DNA of 64,000 nucleotides from an uncultured Clostridia bacterium (GTDB lineage Bacteria; Bacillota; Clostridia; Lachnospirales; Anaerotignaceae). Of this stretch, positions 42,690 to 51,255 are shown piece by piece. The stretch is from contig CAMBLO010000001.1 of assembly GCA_945868505.1 (NCBI GenBank), positions 145,620 to 209,619 on the forward strand, written 5' to 3'. The position numbers were made by a program, and so were the translations under genes. Within the stretch, counting starts at the first letter, position 1. Each line of letters starts with the position of its first letter. Below the pieces are notes generated by a model, which did not search any database, was not told where the DNA came from, and saw only the letters and a list, made by a program, of their open reading frames with translations.

Positions 42690-43643
42690 ATGGAACATAT
42701 CACTGACACGCGAATCGAGCAGGAGCGACCAACCGCTGTTACCTTGGGCAACTTTGACGGTCTGCATTTGGGGCATCGTTCGCTGATCAATCTGACAAAG
42801 CAGTTTGCAGAGGAACAGGGACTGAAAAGCGTTGTTTTCACCTTCTCTCCCCATCCCATGCTTGTTTTTAAGAAAAAAGAAGATTTTGCCCTGATTATGG
42901 ATCCTTCTGAGAAGAAATTCCAGATGGAACAGCTGGGCATCGATACTTATATTGAATATCCCTTTGATGCGGAATTTGCGGCAATGAGCCCCGAAGATTT
43001 CGCTGTCAAACTGATTTTTGAAAAACTGAAGTGCCAGGTGCTGGTGGTAGGGGAAGACTATCACTTTGGCAAAGGCGCAGCAGGGAATTATGAAATGCTG
43101 AAGGAACTGGGGGCAGAACGGGGCATCATGGTTATTGGTGTGCCGAAGGTGCTCTATGGGGAGGAAAGAGTCAGTTCCTCTCGCATCCGCCATTGCCTGA
43201 TCGAAAAGGATTTGGAAGATGCAAATCAGATGCTGACCGTGCCTTATTTCATTCTGGGTACTGTGAAGGAAGGGAAAAAACTGGGCAGAACCATCGGTTT
43301 CCCTACGGTGAATATTGAAGCCCATCCTTTGAAGCTGTTCCCGCCCAATGGTGTGTATGCCACAAAAACGCTGTATAAGGGCAAATATTACTACGGTGTG
43401 ACAAATATCGGCAAAAACCCCACAGTGAACGGCACTGTAAAGATTGTAGAGACTTATCTGCTGGATTTTAATGAAATGATCTATGGCGAACAGCTGCAGA
43501 CCTTTTTCTATAAATTCCTGCGCAGCGAGCAGAAATTCCCCAGTGTGGAAGAACTGCAGAGACAGATTGCCATCAATGCGGAACAGGCAAGGGAATACTT
43601 CGCTTCCGAAGAATATGCCCACTGGAAAAGCGAACAGGAATAA
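42690..43643 (+). CDS. ribF: Bifunctional riboflavin kinase / FAD synthetase
   Basis: 317 aa. The N-terminal nucleotidyl-transferase domain has VTLGNFDGLHLGHRSLI and the later SSSRIRHCL; it adenylates FMN to FAD. The C-terminal flavokinase domain has GRTIGFPTVNIE and GVYATKTLYKGKYYYGVTNIG and phosphorylates riboflavin. The gene follows truB as in other Firmicutes. No FMN riboswitch is visible in its leader, which instead holds the palindromic element. Confidence 0.95.
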   Translation: MEHITDTRIEQERPTAVTLGNFDGLHLGHRSLINLTKQFAEEQGLKSVVFTFSPHPMLVFKKKEDFALIMDPSEKKFQMEQLGIDTYIEYPFDAEFAAMSPEDFAVKLIFEKLKCQVLVVGEDYHFGKGAAGNYEMLKELGAERGIMVIGVPKVLYGEERVSSSRIRHCLIEKDLEDANQMLTVPYFILGTVKEGKKLGRTIGFPTVNIEAHPLKLFPPNGVYATKTLYKGKYYYGVTNIGKNPTVNGTVKIVETYLLDFNEMIYGEQLQTFFYKFLRSEQKFPSVEELQRQIAINAEQAREYFASEEYAHWKSEQE

Positions 43644-43751
43644 GCAGACACTCGGATAAGCAGGCAGAGAAACATTTTGCCGTGGGAGAAGGACAACCCC
43701 TCCAAAACCCTTGTTTTTTAGGGAAAACATAGAAATTTTCTTTGTTTTTCC

Positions 43752-43780
43752 TTGCAAAGAATGGGTTCCTATGGTAAACT
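43752..43780 (+). promoter_or_regulatory. rpsO promoter
   Basis: TTGCAA and TAAACT are 17 bp apart. A 10-bp hairpin (AGGGAAAACA/TGTTTTTCCT, from 43720) abuts the -35 box. Confidence 0.7.
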
Positions 43781-43795
43781 ATAAACGTTGTAAAA

Positions 43796-43840
43796 CCGTG
43801 ACTCAGTTTTCGGACACTCCGACCATTACTTAGTCTCCGG
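43796..43840 (+). promoter_or_regulatory. Candidate autoregulatory leader RNA of rpsO
   Basis: In the 5' leader, CCG-T-GACTCAG pairs with CTTAGTC-TC-CGG around an inner CGGA-CAC-TCCG hairpin. A folded leader upstream of the S15 gene fits the known autoregulation of S15 in several bacteria, but I cannot match it to a defined class by eye. Confidence 0.55.
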
Positions 43841-43887
43841 GGATACAGAAAAAAGAAAACATATATTTTCTAAGGAGGAAAACGACA

Positions 43888-44154
43888 ATGGCAGCAACAA
43901 TCAACAAACAGGAAATCATCGCAAAATACGGCAGAACACCTAACGATACAGGTTCTCCCGAAGTTCAGATCGCTCTCTTGACAGCAAGAATCACACTGCT
44001 GACAGACCATCTGAAAATGCACAAAAAAGACCATCACTCCAGAAGAGGTCTGCTGAAAATGGTTGGTCAGAGAAGAGGCCTGCTGAACTACCTGAAAGAA
44101 ATCGACATCGAAAGATATCGTGCAATCATTGCAGAACTGGGTCTGAGAAAGTAA
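43888..44154 (+). CDS. rpsO: 30S ribosomal protein S15
   Basis: 88 aa, the normal length. It binds the central 16S three-way junction. [31 protein letters not shown] and [16 protein letters not shown] are the conserved segments. AAGGAGG precedes the start. It has its own promoter and terminator and sits before pnp as in many bacteria. Confidence 0.98.
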   Translation: MAATINKQEIIAKYGRTPNDTGSPEVQIALLTARITLLTDHLKMHKKDHHSRRGLLKMVGQRRGLLNYLKEIDIERYRAIIAELGLRK

Positions 44155-44169
44155 TTTACAGATGATAAC

Positions 44170-44200
44170 GAAGAGAGGGGACAGTTTCCCCTCTTTTATT
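44170..44200 (+). terminator. rpsO terminator
   Basis: AAGAGAGGGGA and TCCCCTCTTTT around a short loop. Confidence 0.85.
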
Positions 44201-44227
44201 CTATCAAAATAAAAATCACTAGAAGGC

Positions 44228-44298
44228 GCACTATAGATTTCCAACTTTGTACGCAATGGGACAAGCTCTTTGTGGATAAAGTTGAAGATCTATGGTGC
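44228..44298 (+). promoter_or_regulatory. Long leader hairpin upstream of pnp
   Basis: GCACTATAGATTTCCAACTTT (44228-44248) pairs with AAAGTTGAAGATCTATGGTGC (44278-44298): 21 bp with two G-U pairs and one mismatch. It ends 30 nt before the pnp start. In enterobacteria a pnp leader stem-loop cut by RNase III mediates PNPase autoregulation; a similar role here is an inference. Confidence 0.7.
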
Positions 44299-44327
44299 AG
44301 ATAAACGAATTGAAAAGGAGAATGATT

Positions 44328-46460
44328 ATGTTTAGAAGCTATTCCATGGAACTGGCTGGCAGAACACTGACAGCAGAAATCGGCAGAGTGGCAGAACAGG
44401 CGAATGGCGCATGTCTGATGCGTTACGGCGATACTACTGTTCTGGTAACAGCAACAGCATCCGATAAGCCCAGAGACGGTATCGATTTCTTCCCTCTGAG
44501 CATCGACTATGAAGAAAGACTCTATTCCGTTGGTAAAATTCCCGGCGGTTTCATCAAAAGAGAAGGTCGTCCTTCCGAAAAAGCTATCCTGACAGCAAGA
44601 TGCATCGACAGACCTCTGCGTCCTCTGTTCCCCAAGGATTACAGAAACGACGTAGCTATCGTTGCAACAGTTATGTCCGTAGATCAGGATTGCTCCCCCG
44701 AAGTGCTGGCAATGATCGGTGCTTCTCTGGCGCTGAATATCTCTGATATCCCCTTCACAGATCCCGTTTCTTCCGTAAACATCGGTTACTGTGACGGCGA
44801 ACTGGTGGTAAACCCCACAGCAGCCCAGAGAGAAACAACAAGACTGAACCTGACTGTATCTTCCAAAGAAGATAAGGTTATGATGATCGAAGCAGGTGCA
44901 GATGAAATCCCCGATGCACTGATGATGGAAGCCATCCATCTGGCATTTGATACTAACCTGAAAGTGGTTGAATTCATCAAAGAAATCACTGCAAAAGAAG
45001 GCAAGGAAAAAGCACCTTACACAGAATATGTGATTCCCGAAGATGCTTACCAGCTGGTAACAGGCTTCATCACAGACGCAAGAATGGAAGACGCTGTTTT
45101 CGCTGAACTGAAACAGGACAGAGATGCAAAAATCAAAGCTGTTACAGAAGAAGTAACAGAAGCCCTGACAGAACAGCTGACAGAAATGCTGGGCGAAGAA
45201 ACAGATATCCCCACACTGATTGGCGATATCATCTATAAATTCCAGAAAATGACAGTTAGAAGAATGATTCTGAGAGACCACAAACGTCCCGACGGTCGTG
45301 GCATCGAAGAAATCAGAAAGCTGTCCGCAGAAGTAGATGTACTGCCCCGCGTACATGGTTCCGCTCTGTTCTCCAGAGGGCAGACACAGGCTCTGACAGT
45401 TACAACACTGGGTGCCATCAGCGAAGGTCAGAGACTGGATGGTCTGGATGCTAACGAAACAGGCAAGAGATACATCCATCACTACAACTTCCCCGGTTTC
45501 TCTGTAGGGGAAGCAAAAACCTCCAGAGGTCCCGGCAGACGTGAAATCGGTCACGGCGCACTGGGCGAAAGAGCATTGCTGCCCGTAATCCCCAGCGAAG
45601 AAGAATTCCCTTATTCCATCCGTCTGGTTTCCGATATCCTCAGTTCCAACGGTTCCACTTCTCAGGCATCCATCTGTGGCTCCACACTGTCCCTGATGGC
45701 AGCAGGCGTTCCCATCAAACGCCCCGTTGCAGGTATCTCCGTTGGTCTGGTAACAGGCGACAGCGATGACGACTTCATCGAAATCACAGATATTCAGGGC
45801 GTAGAAGACTTCTTCGGCGATATGGACTTCAAGGTAGCAGGTACCAGCGAAGGTATTACAGCGATCCAGATGGATATGAAGATTCATGGTCTGACATTCC
45901 CCATGATCGAACAGGCTTTTGCACAGACAGGCAGAGCAAGAGACTATATCCTGAACGAAGTTATGCTGAAAGCTATCGCAGAACCCAGAAAAGAACTGTC
46001 TCCTTATGCGCCTAAGATTGCGCAGATGCAGATTGATGTGGAAAAGATTGCAGAGGTTATCGGTGCAAGAGGTAAAGTTATCAAGAAGATTGTGGAAGAA
46101 TCCGGTTGTGAAATCGATACAGAAGATGATGGCACAATCTACATCAAGGGTATCGATCCCGCAGGTATCCAGATGGCGAAGGATATGATCACAGCCATCG
46201 TAAGCGATCCCGTACCCGGCACTATCTATAAAGGTACTATCACAAGACTGATGGCCTTCGGTGCATTTGTGGAAATCGCACCCGGTAAAGAAGGTCTGAT
46301 CCACATTTCCAAAATCTCCAACAAACGTGTTGCCAAGGTAGAAGATGTTCTGGCTGTTGGCGACAGCGTCATGGTAAAACTGATGGAAATTGACAAGCAG
46401 GGCAGACTGAACTTCTCCATGAAGGACGCAGTGGAAACAGAAGAAAACAAAGAAGCATAA
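44328..46460 (+). CDS. pnp: Polyribonucleotide nucleotidyltransferase
   Basis: 710 aa trimeric 3'-5' phosphorolytic exoribonuclease. Two RNase PH-like domains (about 10-220 and 310-540, the second with GRREIGHGALGERALLPVIP) are followed by a KH domain (ARGKVIKKIVEESGCEIDTE) and an S1 domain (RLMAFGAFVEIAPGKEGLIH). The ATG at 44328 (MFRSYSMELAGR) is 7 nt from AAAGGAG; the track start lies within the leader hairpin. Confidence 0.97.
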   Translation: MFRSYSMELAGRTLTAEIGRVAEQANGACLMRYGDTTVLVTATASDKPRDGIDFFPLSIDYEERLYSVGKIPGGFIKREGRPSEKAILTARCIDRPLRPLFPKDYRNDVAIVATVMSVDQDCSPEVLAMIGASLALNISDIPFTDPVSSVNIGYCDGELVVNPTAAQRETTRLNLTVSSKEDKVMMIEAGADEIPDALMMEAIHLAFDTNLKVVEFIKEITAKEGKEKAPYTEYVIPEDAYQLVTGFITDARMEDAVFAELKQDRDAKIKAVTEEVTEALTEQLTEMLGEETDIPTLIGDIIYKFQKMTVRRMILRDHKRPDGRGIEEIRKLSAEVDVLPRVHGSALFSRGQTQALTVTTLGAISEGQRLDGLDANETGKRYIHHYNFPGFSVGEAKTSRGPGRREIGHGALGERALLPVIPSEEEFPYSIRLVSDILSSNGSTSQASICGSTLSLMAAGVPIKRPVAGISVGLVTGDSDDDFIEITDIQGVEDFFGDMDFKVAGTSEGITAIQMDMKIHGLTFPMIEQAFAQTGRARDYILNEVMLKAIAEPRKELSPYAPKIAQMQIDVEKIAEVIGARGKVIKKIVEESGCEIDTEDDGTIYIKGIDPAGIQMAKDMITAIVSDPVPGTIYKGTITRLMAFGAFVEIAPGKEGLIHISKISNKRVAKVEDVLAVGDSVMVKLMEIDKQGRLNFSMKDAVETEENKEA

Positions 46461-46475
46461 TTTGAAAAGCAGGCA

Positions 46476-46518
46476 GGGGCTGTTTGCAGGGAAAGGACTC
46501 TGCAAACAGCCCTTTTTA
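46476..46518 (+). terminator. pnp terminator
   Basis: GGGCTGTTTGCAG and CTGCAAACAGCCC form a 13-bp perfect stem followed by TTTTT. Confidence 0.9.
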
Positions 46519-46594
46519 TCGGAAAAAAGCATAAAAACAAAAAACAGACAGATGATACTACAAAGATAAAAAATCTGATTTTGGGAGAGATGAT

Positions 46595-47860
46595 ATGGTC
46601 ACAATCAGAACACTGGACAACGGCATAAAAGTGGCATTGGAATCCATTCCCTATGTGCGGAGCATTTCCTTTGGCATTTGGGTGAAAAACGGTTCCAGAA
46701 ATGAACTGCCCCGGGAAAACGGTGTGTCCCACTATATCGAACACATGATGTTCAAAGGGACGGAAAACCGCACCGCCAGACAGATTGCCGAGGAAATGGA
46801 CGCTCTGGGCGGGCAGATCAATGCCTATACCACAAAGGAATATACCTGTTATCATACCCGTGTGCTGGATAAGCATATTGACAGAGCCTTGGATGTGATG
46901 AGCGATATGCTGCTGCATCCTTTGCTGGCGGAGGAGGATGTCAGAAAAGAGCGGAATGTCATTACAGAGGAAATCTATATGTATGACGATGCGCCGGAGG
47001 AACTGGTGCATGATGCCCTGCAGGATGCCATCTGGCGGGAAAGTTCCTTGGGTATGCCTATTTTGGGGAGGGAGGAAACCATTGGTGCCTTTGATGCCCA
47101 ATTCATTCGGGAATATTATGAACGGAATTATCATCAGGAGAATATCGTCCTTTCTGTGGCAGGCAATTTTGAGATAGAAGAAATGCTGGAAAAACTGAAT
47201 GGCAAGCTGGGCGGATGGAAAAGGGAACAGTCGTTCCGGCCCCATGATACCCAAGCCAGCTACCATATTTCCCATGTGGAAAAGGAAAAGGACGTGGAGC
47301 AGGTGCATACCTGTATCGCCTTTCCCGGTTTGGAGCGGGAACATCCCCAAAAATACGCCATGGCGATTTTTAATACTTTGTTCGGGGGCGGTATGAGTTC
47401 CCGTCTATTCCAGAAAATTCGGGAGGAACATGGACTGACCTATTCCATCTACAGCTATACCACAGCTTTCGCTGATACGGGCATCTTTACCATCTGTGCC
47501 AGCATGAACCCCAATCAGGCGGAAAAGGTTTTTGAACTGATTGCGGAAGAAATCAAAGAGGTAAAGGCAGAGGCTTTCCCTGAAAAGCTCATTGAGGTGA
47601 CGAAGGAGCAGATGATTTCCAATTTCATCATCGGTACGGAAAGCACCCTGAACCGCATGACCTCTGCGGGGGCATCCTTGCTGCTGCGGGGAGAGGTGCA
47701 GGAGACGGAAGAAGTGATTCAGAAGATTGAAGCGGTAACGGCGGAGGATGTGCTGGCAGTGGCAAGAAGTGTATTCGATTTTGAAAAACTCAGCTATTCC
47801 GCTGTGGGCAACCTGAAGGGAAATGACTTCGGTGCCTTGGTAAAAAAGGTTTTTCTATAA
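46595..47860 (+). CDS. M16-family zinc peptidase (insulinase/processing peptidase-like)
   Basis: 421 aa. The inverted zinc motif HYIEH (His46, Glu49, His50) and the downstream NVITEEIYMYDD glutamate are intact, so it should be active. GGMSSRLFQKIREEHGLTYSIYS marks the C-terminal half. An M16 peptidase after pnp is conserved in Firmicutes (MlpA/YmxG); substrates are unknown. It has no signal peptide. Confidence 0.93.
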   Translation: MVTIRTLDNGIKVALESIPYVRSISFGIWVKNGSRNELPRENGVSHYIEHMMFKGTENRTARQIAEEMDALGGQINAYTTKEYTCYHTRVLDKHIDRALDVMSDMLLHPLLAEEDVRKERNVITEEIYMYDDAPEELVHDALQDAIWRESSLGMPILGREETIGAFDAQFIREYYERNYHQENIVLSVAGNFEIEEMLEKLNGKLGGWKREQSFRPHDTQASYHISHVEKEKDVEQVHTCIAFPGLEREHPQKYAMAIFNTLFGGGMSSRLFQKIREEHGLTYSIYSYTTAFADTGIFTICASMNPNQAEKVFELIAEEIKEVKAEAFPEKLIEVTKEQMISNFIIGTESTLNRMTSAGASLLLRGEVQETEEVIQKIEAVTAEDVLAVARSVFDFEKLSYSAVGNLKGNDFGALVKKVFL

Positions 47861-47939
47861 AAAATTCATAAAAATGGGACTCCTTGGGATACTAAAGACA
47901 CGGTATCATCCGTTTACTATTTCAGAAGGAGGAATATCC

Positions 47940-48164
47940 ATGAAAACGACAAATATCCTTGCACTGACATTAGTGATCATCGGTGCGCTGAACTGGGGGC
48001 TGATCGGCTTCTTTGGGTTCGATTTGGTTACGACCCTGTTCCATGGCAGTATGTTCTGGCTGGCACGGGTAATCTTTGCACTGGTCGGTTTGGCAGGGCT
48101 TTGGTGCCTGACCATGTATCATTCCGTAGGGCAGGAAGAACGGATGCACATGACAAAGCAGTAA
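47940..48164 (+). CDS. DUF378 family small membrane protein
   Basis: 74 aa with two hydrophobic helices. LALTLVIIGALNWGLIGFFG and FDLVTTLF followed by ARVIFALVGLAGLW match DUF378. The ATG at 47940 follows GAAGGAGGA; the track ORF is extended upstream. The function of the family is unknown to me. It stands in a short gap between the M16 peptidase and dapF. Confidence 0.88.
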   Translation: MKTTNILALTLVIIGALNWGLIGFFGFDLVTTLFHGSMFWLARVIFALVGLAGLWCLTMYHSVGQEERMHMTKQ

Positions 48165-48237
48165 AGCAAAAGAGGAAAACGGGCGGAAGCATTATGCGGC
48201 ATTCCCGCCCGCAGTTACATAGAAAGGGAGTGGAAGT

Positions 48238-49077
48238 ATGCGTTTTACAAAAATGCAGGGCTGCGGCAATGACTATATCTACATAAATTGTTTTGAAGAA
48301 AAGGTGGAAAACCCCGAAAAGCTGGCGATTGCCATGAGTGAGCGTCATTTTGGCGTAGGCTCCGATGGGCTTGTGCTGATTATGCCCTCCGAGGTGGGGG
48401 ATTTCCGCATGAGAATGTTCAATCTGGATGGTTCCGAAGGGGAAATGTGCGGCAATGCGGTGCGCTGCATCGGCAAATACGTTTATGAAAGAGGCTTGAC
48501 CGATAAAACCTTGGTGGCGCTGGAAACAAAGGGCGGCATGAAATATCTTGACCTTCATGTGAAGGACGGCATTGTGGAGAGCATTACCGTGGATATGGGC
48601 GAACCTATTTTTGAAGCGGCACAGATTCCTGTGGTAAGTGAAAAGCATCCTGTAATCGGGGAAACAGCGGAAATTCTGGATCGGGAATTTGCCTTTACCT
48701 GTGTTTCCATGGGCAATCCCCATGCAGTCACCTTTGTGGAAAACGTGAAGAAATATCCCATCGAAACATACGGCAAGGTGGCAGAGGCACACCCTATGTT
48801 CCCCAATAAGGTCAATGTGGAATTTGTAGAGGTTGTGGACGACAGCCATGTAAAAATGCGTGTTTGGGAACGGGGCAGCGGTGAAACATGGGCTTGCGGC
48901 ACCGGGGCTAGTGCAACGGCGGTTGCCTGCTTCCTGAACGGAAAAACAGGAAGAACAGTGGACGTAGAACTGATCGGCGGCACACTGACCATTGAATGGA
49001 GAGAAGCAGACAATCATGTTTACATGACAGGCCCCGCGGCTTTCTCTTTCGACGGCGTATGGCTGCGGGAGGTATAA
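48238..49077 (+). CDS. dapF: Diaminopimelate epimerase
   Basis: 279 aa. It interconverts LL- and meso-diaminopimelate for lysine and peptidoglycan synthesis. The two catalytic cysteines are Cys71 in EMCGNAVRC and Cys220 in WACGTGASATA; GCGNDYIYI and FGVGSDGLVLI are further signatures. hflX starts two bases after its stop, so they are cotranscribed. Confidence 0.97.
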   Translation: MRFTKMQGCGNDYIYINCFEEKVENPEKLAIAMSERHFGVGSDGLVLIMPSEVGDFRMRMFNLDGSEGEMCGNAVRCIGKYVYERGLTDKTLVALETKGGMKYLDLHVKDGIVESITVDMGEPIFEAAQIPVVSEKHPVIGETAEILDREFAFTCVSMGNPHAVTFVENVKKYPIETYGKVAEAHPMFPNKVNVEFVEVVDDSHVKMRVWERGSGETWACGTGASATAVACFLNGKTGRTVDVELIGGTLTIEWREADNHVYMTGPAAFSFDGVWLREV

Positions 49078-49078
49078 A

Positions 49079-50362
49079 ATGGCAAAAGAATTACACGAAT
49101 TGAACGAACTGGAAGAACGTGTCATATTGGTAGCGGTGGAAATGGACGAAAGAAGCAGCCGTTCTGCCATGGATACGGATGCCTGCTTGGATGAGCTGGA
49201 GGAACTGGTGAAAACAGCAGGGGCAACGGCGGTGGCTCGTTCTGTGCAGAAAAGAGAGCGGGTACATCCCGGTCATTATCTGGGCACAGGGAAAATTGAA
49301 GAGTTGAAAATGATGGTGCAGGCATACAATGCTACAGGCATCGTCTGTGATGATGAGCTTTCCCCTGCCCAGTTGAAAAATCTGGAACAGATGCTTGGCA
49401 CAAAGGTCATGGACAGAACCATCGTCATTCTGGATATCTTTGCGGCAAGGGCATTGTCCGGCGAAGGGAAGATTCAGGTAGAACTGGCACAGTTGAAATA
49501 CAGACTGTCCCGCTTGACTGGTATGGGTGCATCCATGTCCCGTCTGGGGGGCGGCATCGGTACCAGAGGCCCTGGGGAAAAGAAACTGGAAACAGACAGA
49601 CGCTATATTAAGGAGCGGATTGCGGAGCTGAACAGAGAAGCCCAGGATATCCGCACCCATCGGGAACTGCTGAGAGCCCAGAGAAGCAAAAAGGGCACTC
49701 CCGTCATTTCTCTGGTGGGTTATACTAACGCAGGAAAATCTACTATTTTGAATTATCTTTCCGATGCAGGCGTTCTGGCGGAGGATAAGCTTTTTGCAAC
49801 GCTGGATACTACCACAAGAAAGGTGGAACTGCCCGGCGGTTCCGAGGTTTTCCTGACGGATACCGTAGGTTTCATTCAGAAGTTGCCCCATCATCTGGTG
49901 CAGGCCTTCCGTGCCACATTGGAGGAATTGCAGTATGCGGATATCCTGCTGCATGTGGTGGATGCTTCCAATCCCAACAGAGCGGAACACATGAAGGTAG
50001 TCTACCAGACCTTGAAGGATTTGGGCTGCGAGGATACCCCTGTGATCACAGTATTTAATAAAATGGATAACGAGGTGGAACTGCCTCTGCCCATGGATAC
50101 CATGGGGAGGGATATCGTGCAGGTTTCCGCTGCCAAGGGGGAAGGTATGGAATTGCTTTTGGAACGAGTGGAAAAGCTGCTGCAAAGCTTCCGCAAATCC
50201 ATGAAAGCCTTGGTGCCTTATACAGAAGGGGGCTTGATTGGCTGGGTTCATGGCAGATGCGAAATCATTCGGGAGGAGCATACCGGAGAAGGCGTTCTGC
50301 TGGAGGTTTATGTGGATGAAGAATCTGCCAACAGATTGCAGAGATTTCAGGTAGTGGAATAA
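49079..50362 (+). CDS. hflX: Ribosome-associated GTPase HflX
   Basis: 427 aa. HflX splits stalled or hibernating ribosomes. The N-terminal nucleotide-binding HflX domain includes HPGHYLGTGKIEELK and GGGIGTRGPGEKKLETDRR; the G domain has GYTNAGKST (about 214), DTVGFIQKLPHHLV and NKMD. A terminator follows. Confidence 0.96.
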   Translation: MAKELHELNELEERVILVAVEMDERSSRSAMDTDACLDELEELVKTAGATAVARSVQKRERVHPGHYLGTGKIEELKMMVQAYNATGIVCDDELSPAQLKNLEQMLGTKVMDRTIVILDIFAARALSGEGKIQVELAQLKYRLSRLTGMGASMSRLGGGIGTRGPGEKKLETDRRYIKERIAELNREAQDIRTHRELLRAQRSKKGTPVISLVGYTNAGKSTILNYLSDAGVLAEDKLFATLDTTTRKVELPGGSEVFLTDTVGFIQKLPHHLVQAFRATLEELQYADILLHVVDASNPNRAEHMKVVYQTLKDLGCEDTPVITVFNKMDNEVELPLPMDTMGRDIVQVSAAKGEGMELLLERVEKLLQSFRKSMKALVPYTEGGLIGWVHGRCEIIREEHTGEGVLLEVYVDEESANRLQRFQVVE

Positions 50363-50371
50363 GAAAGCTAT

Positions 50372-50404
50372 TAGCCTTGGGGCAAATGCCCTAGGGCTTT
50401 TTTC
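50372..50404 (+). terminator. dapF-hflX terminator
   Basis: AGCCTTGGGGC and GCCCTAGGGCT pair (with G-U) around AAAT, then TTTTT. Confidence 0.85.
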
Positions 50405-50535
50405 GTTTTCAGAAAGAAAGGCTTAAGAAAATCGTAAGGAATTTTCTCTTTGTTTTGTAATAACTCTGTGATACTATGAAATTGGATTAAAATTCCATTA
50501 AAAAGATAGGAAATTGTGTGTTAGGGGGTGTGCCC

Positions 50536-51255
50536 GTGGAGGAAAACATCATTCGCATCAGGGATGTGAAAAAAATATATCAGATGGGCAGCGAGTCCAT
50601 TCGTGCCATTGATGGGGTTTCTCTGAATATCCGTCAGGGAGAAGTCTGCTGTTTGTTTGGGAAATCAGGCTCCGGGAAGTCCACTTTGCTGAACCTGATT
50701 GCAGGGCTGGAAAAGCCCACGGAAGGGAAAATTCTTTTCCATAAAAAGCACATCGAGCGGATGGACGAAGACCAGCTGGCAAATTTCAGAAGGCAGTATG
50801 TAGGTTTCGTTTTTCAGGCTTATAATTTGCTGCCGACGCTGACGGCCTTGGAAAATGTCACCCTTCCCCTGATTTTCAAAGGAGTTCCTTTGAAGGAGCG
50901 GAATGAACGGGCCATGGAAATGCTGAAGGCAGTTGGCTTGGAGGAGCGAGCAAAGCATAAGCCCTTTGAAATGAGCGGCGGCCAGCAGCAGAGGGTCAGC
51001 ATTGCGCGAGCTTTTGTGAATGAACCGCCTGTGGTTTTTGCTGATGAGCCTACGGGCAATCTGGATACAAAAACCACCTATGAAATGATGGATTTGATTA
51101 CAGGCATGGCAAAGAAGAATAACCAGACCCTTGTCATTGTCACCCACGATTTGGAGCTGGCGGAATATGCCGATCGCATTGTGGTGCTGCAGGATGGGAA
51201 AATAGAAAAAATACAAAAAAGATTACGGGGCGAAGGAGAGAGTGTGTATGAGTAA
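50536..51255 (+). CDS. MacB-type ABC transporter ATP-binding protein
   Basis: 239 aa, LolD/MacB subfamily. Walker A GKSGSGKST (42-50), Q-loop YVGFVFQAYNLLPTLTALEN, signature [16 protein letters not shown], Walker B VVFADEPTGNLD and switch VTHDLELAEYAD are intact. The GTG at 50536 is preferred, because the GGGGGTG upstream is well spaced; the track start lies within this purine stretch. It overlaps the next gene by 8 nt (ATGAGTAA). MacB systems usually act by mechanotransmission across the membrane rather than classic import. Confidence 0.93.
   Translation: MEENIIRIRDVKKIYQMGSESIRAIDGVSLNIRQGEVCCLFGKSGSGKSTLLNLIAGLEKPTEGKILFHKKHIERMDEDQLANFRRQYVGFVFQAYNLLPTLTALENVTLPLIFKGVPLKERNERAMEMLKAVGLEERAKHKPFEMSGGQQQRVSIARAFVNEPPVVFADEPTGNLDTKTTYEMMDLITGMAKKNNQTLVIVTHDLELAEYADRIVVLQDGKIEKIQKRLRGEGESVYE

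Noticed and set aside
44196-46532. 778-codon minus-strand frame opposite pnp
   Set aside because: Same reason: a Cys/Phe/His-rich shadow that spans the pnp leader and terminator.
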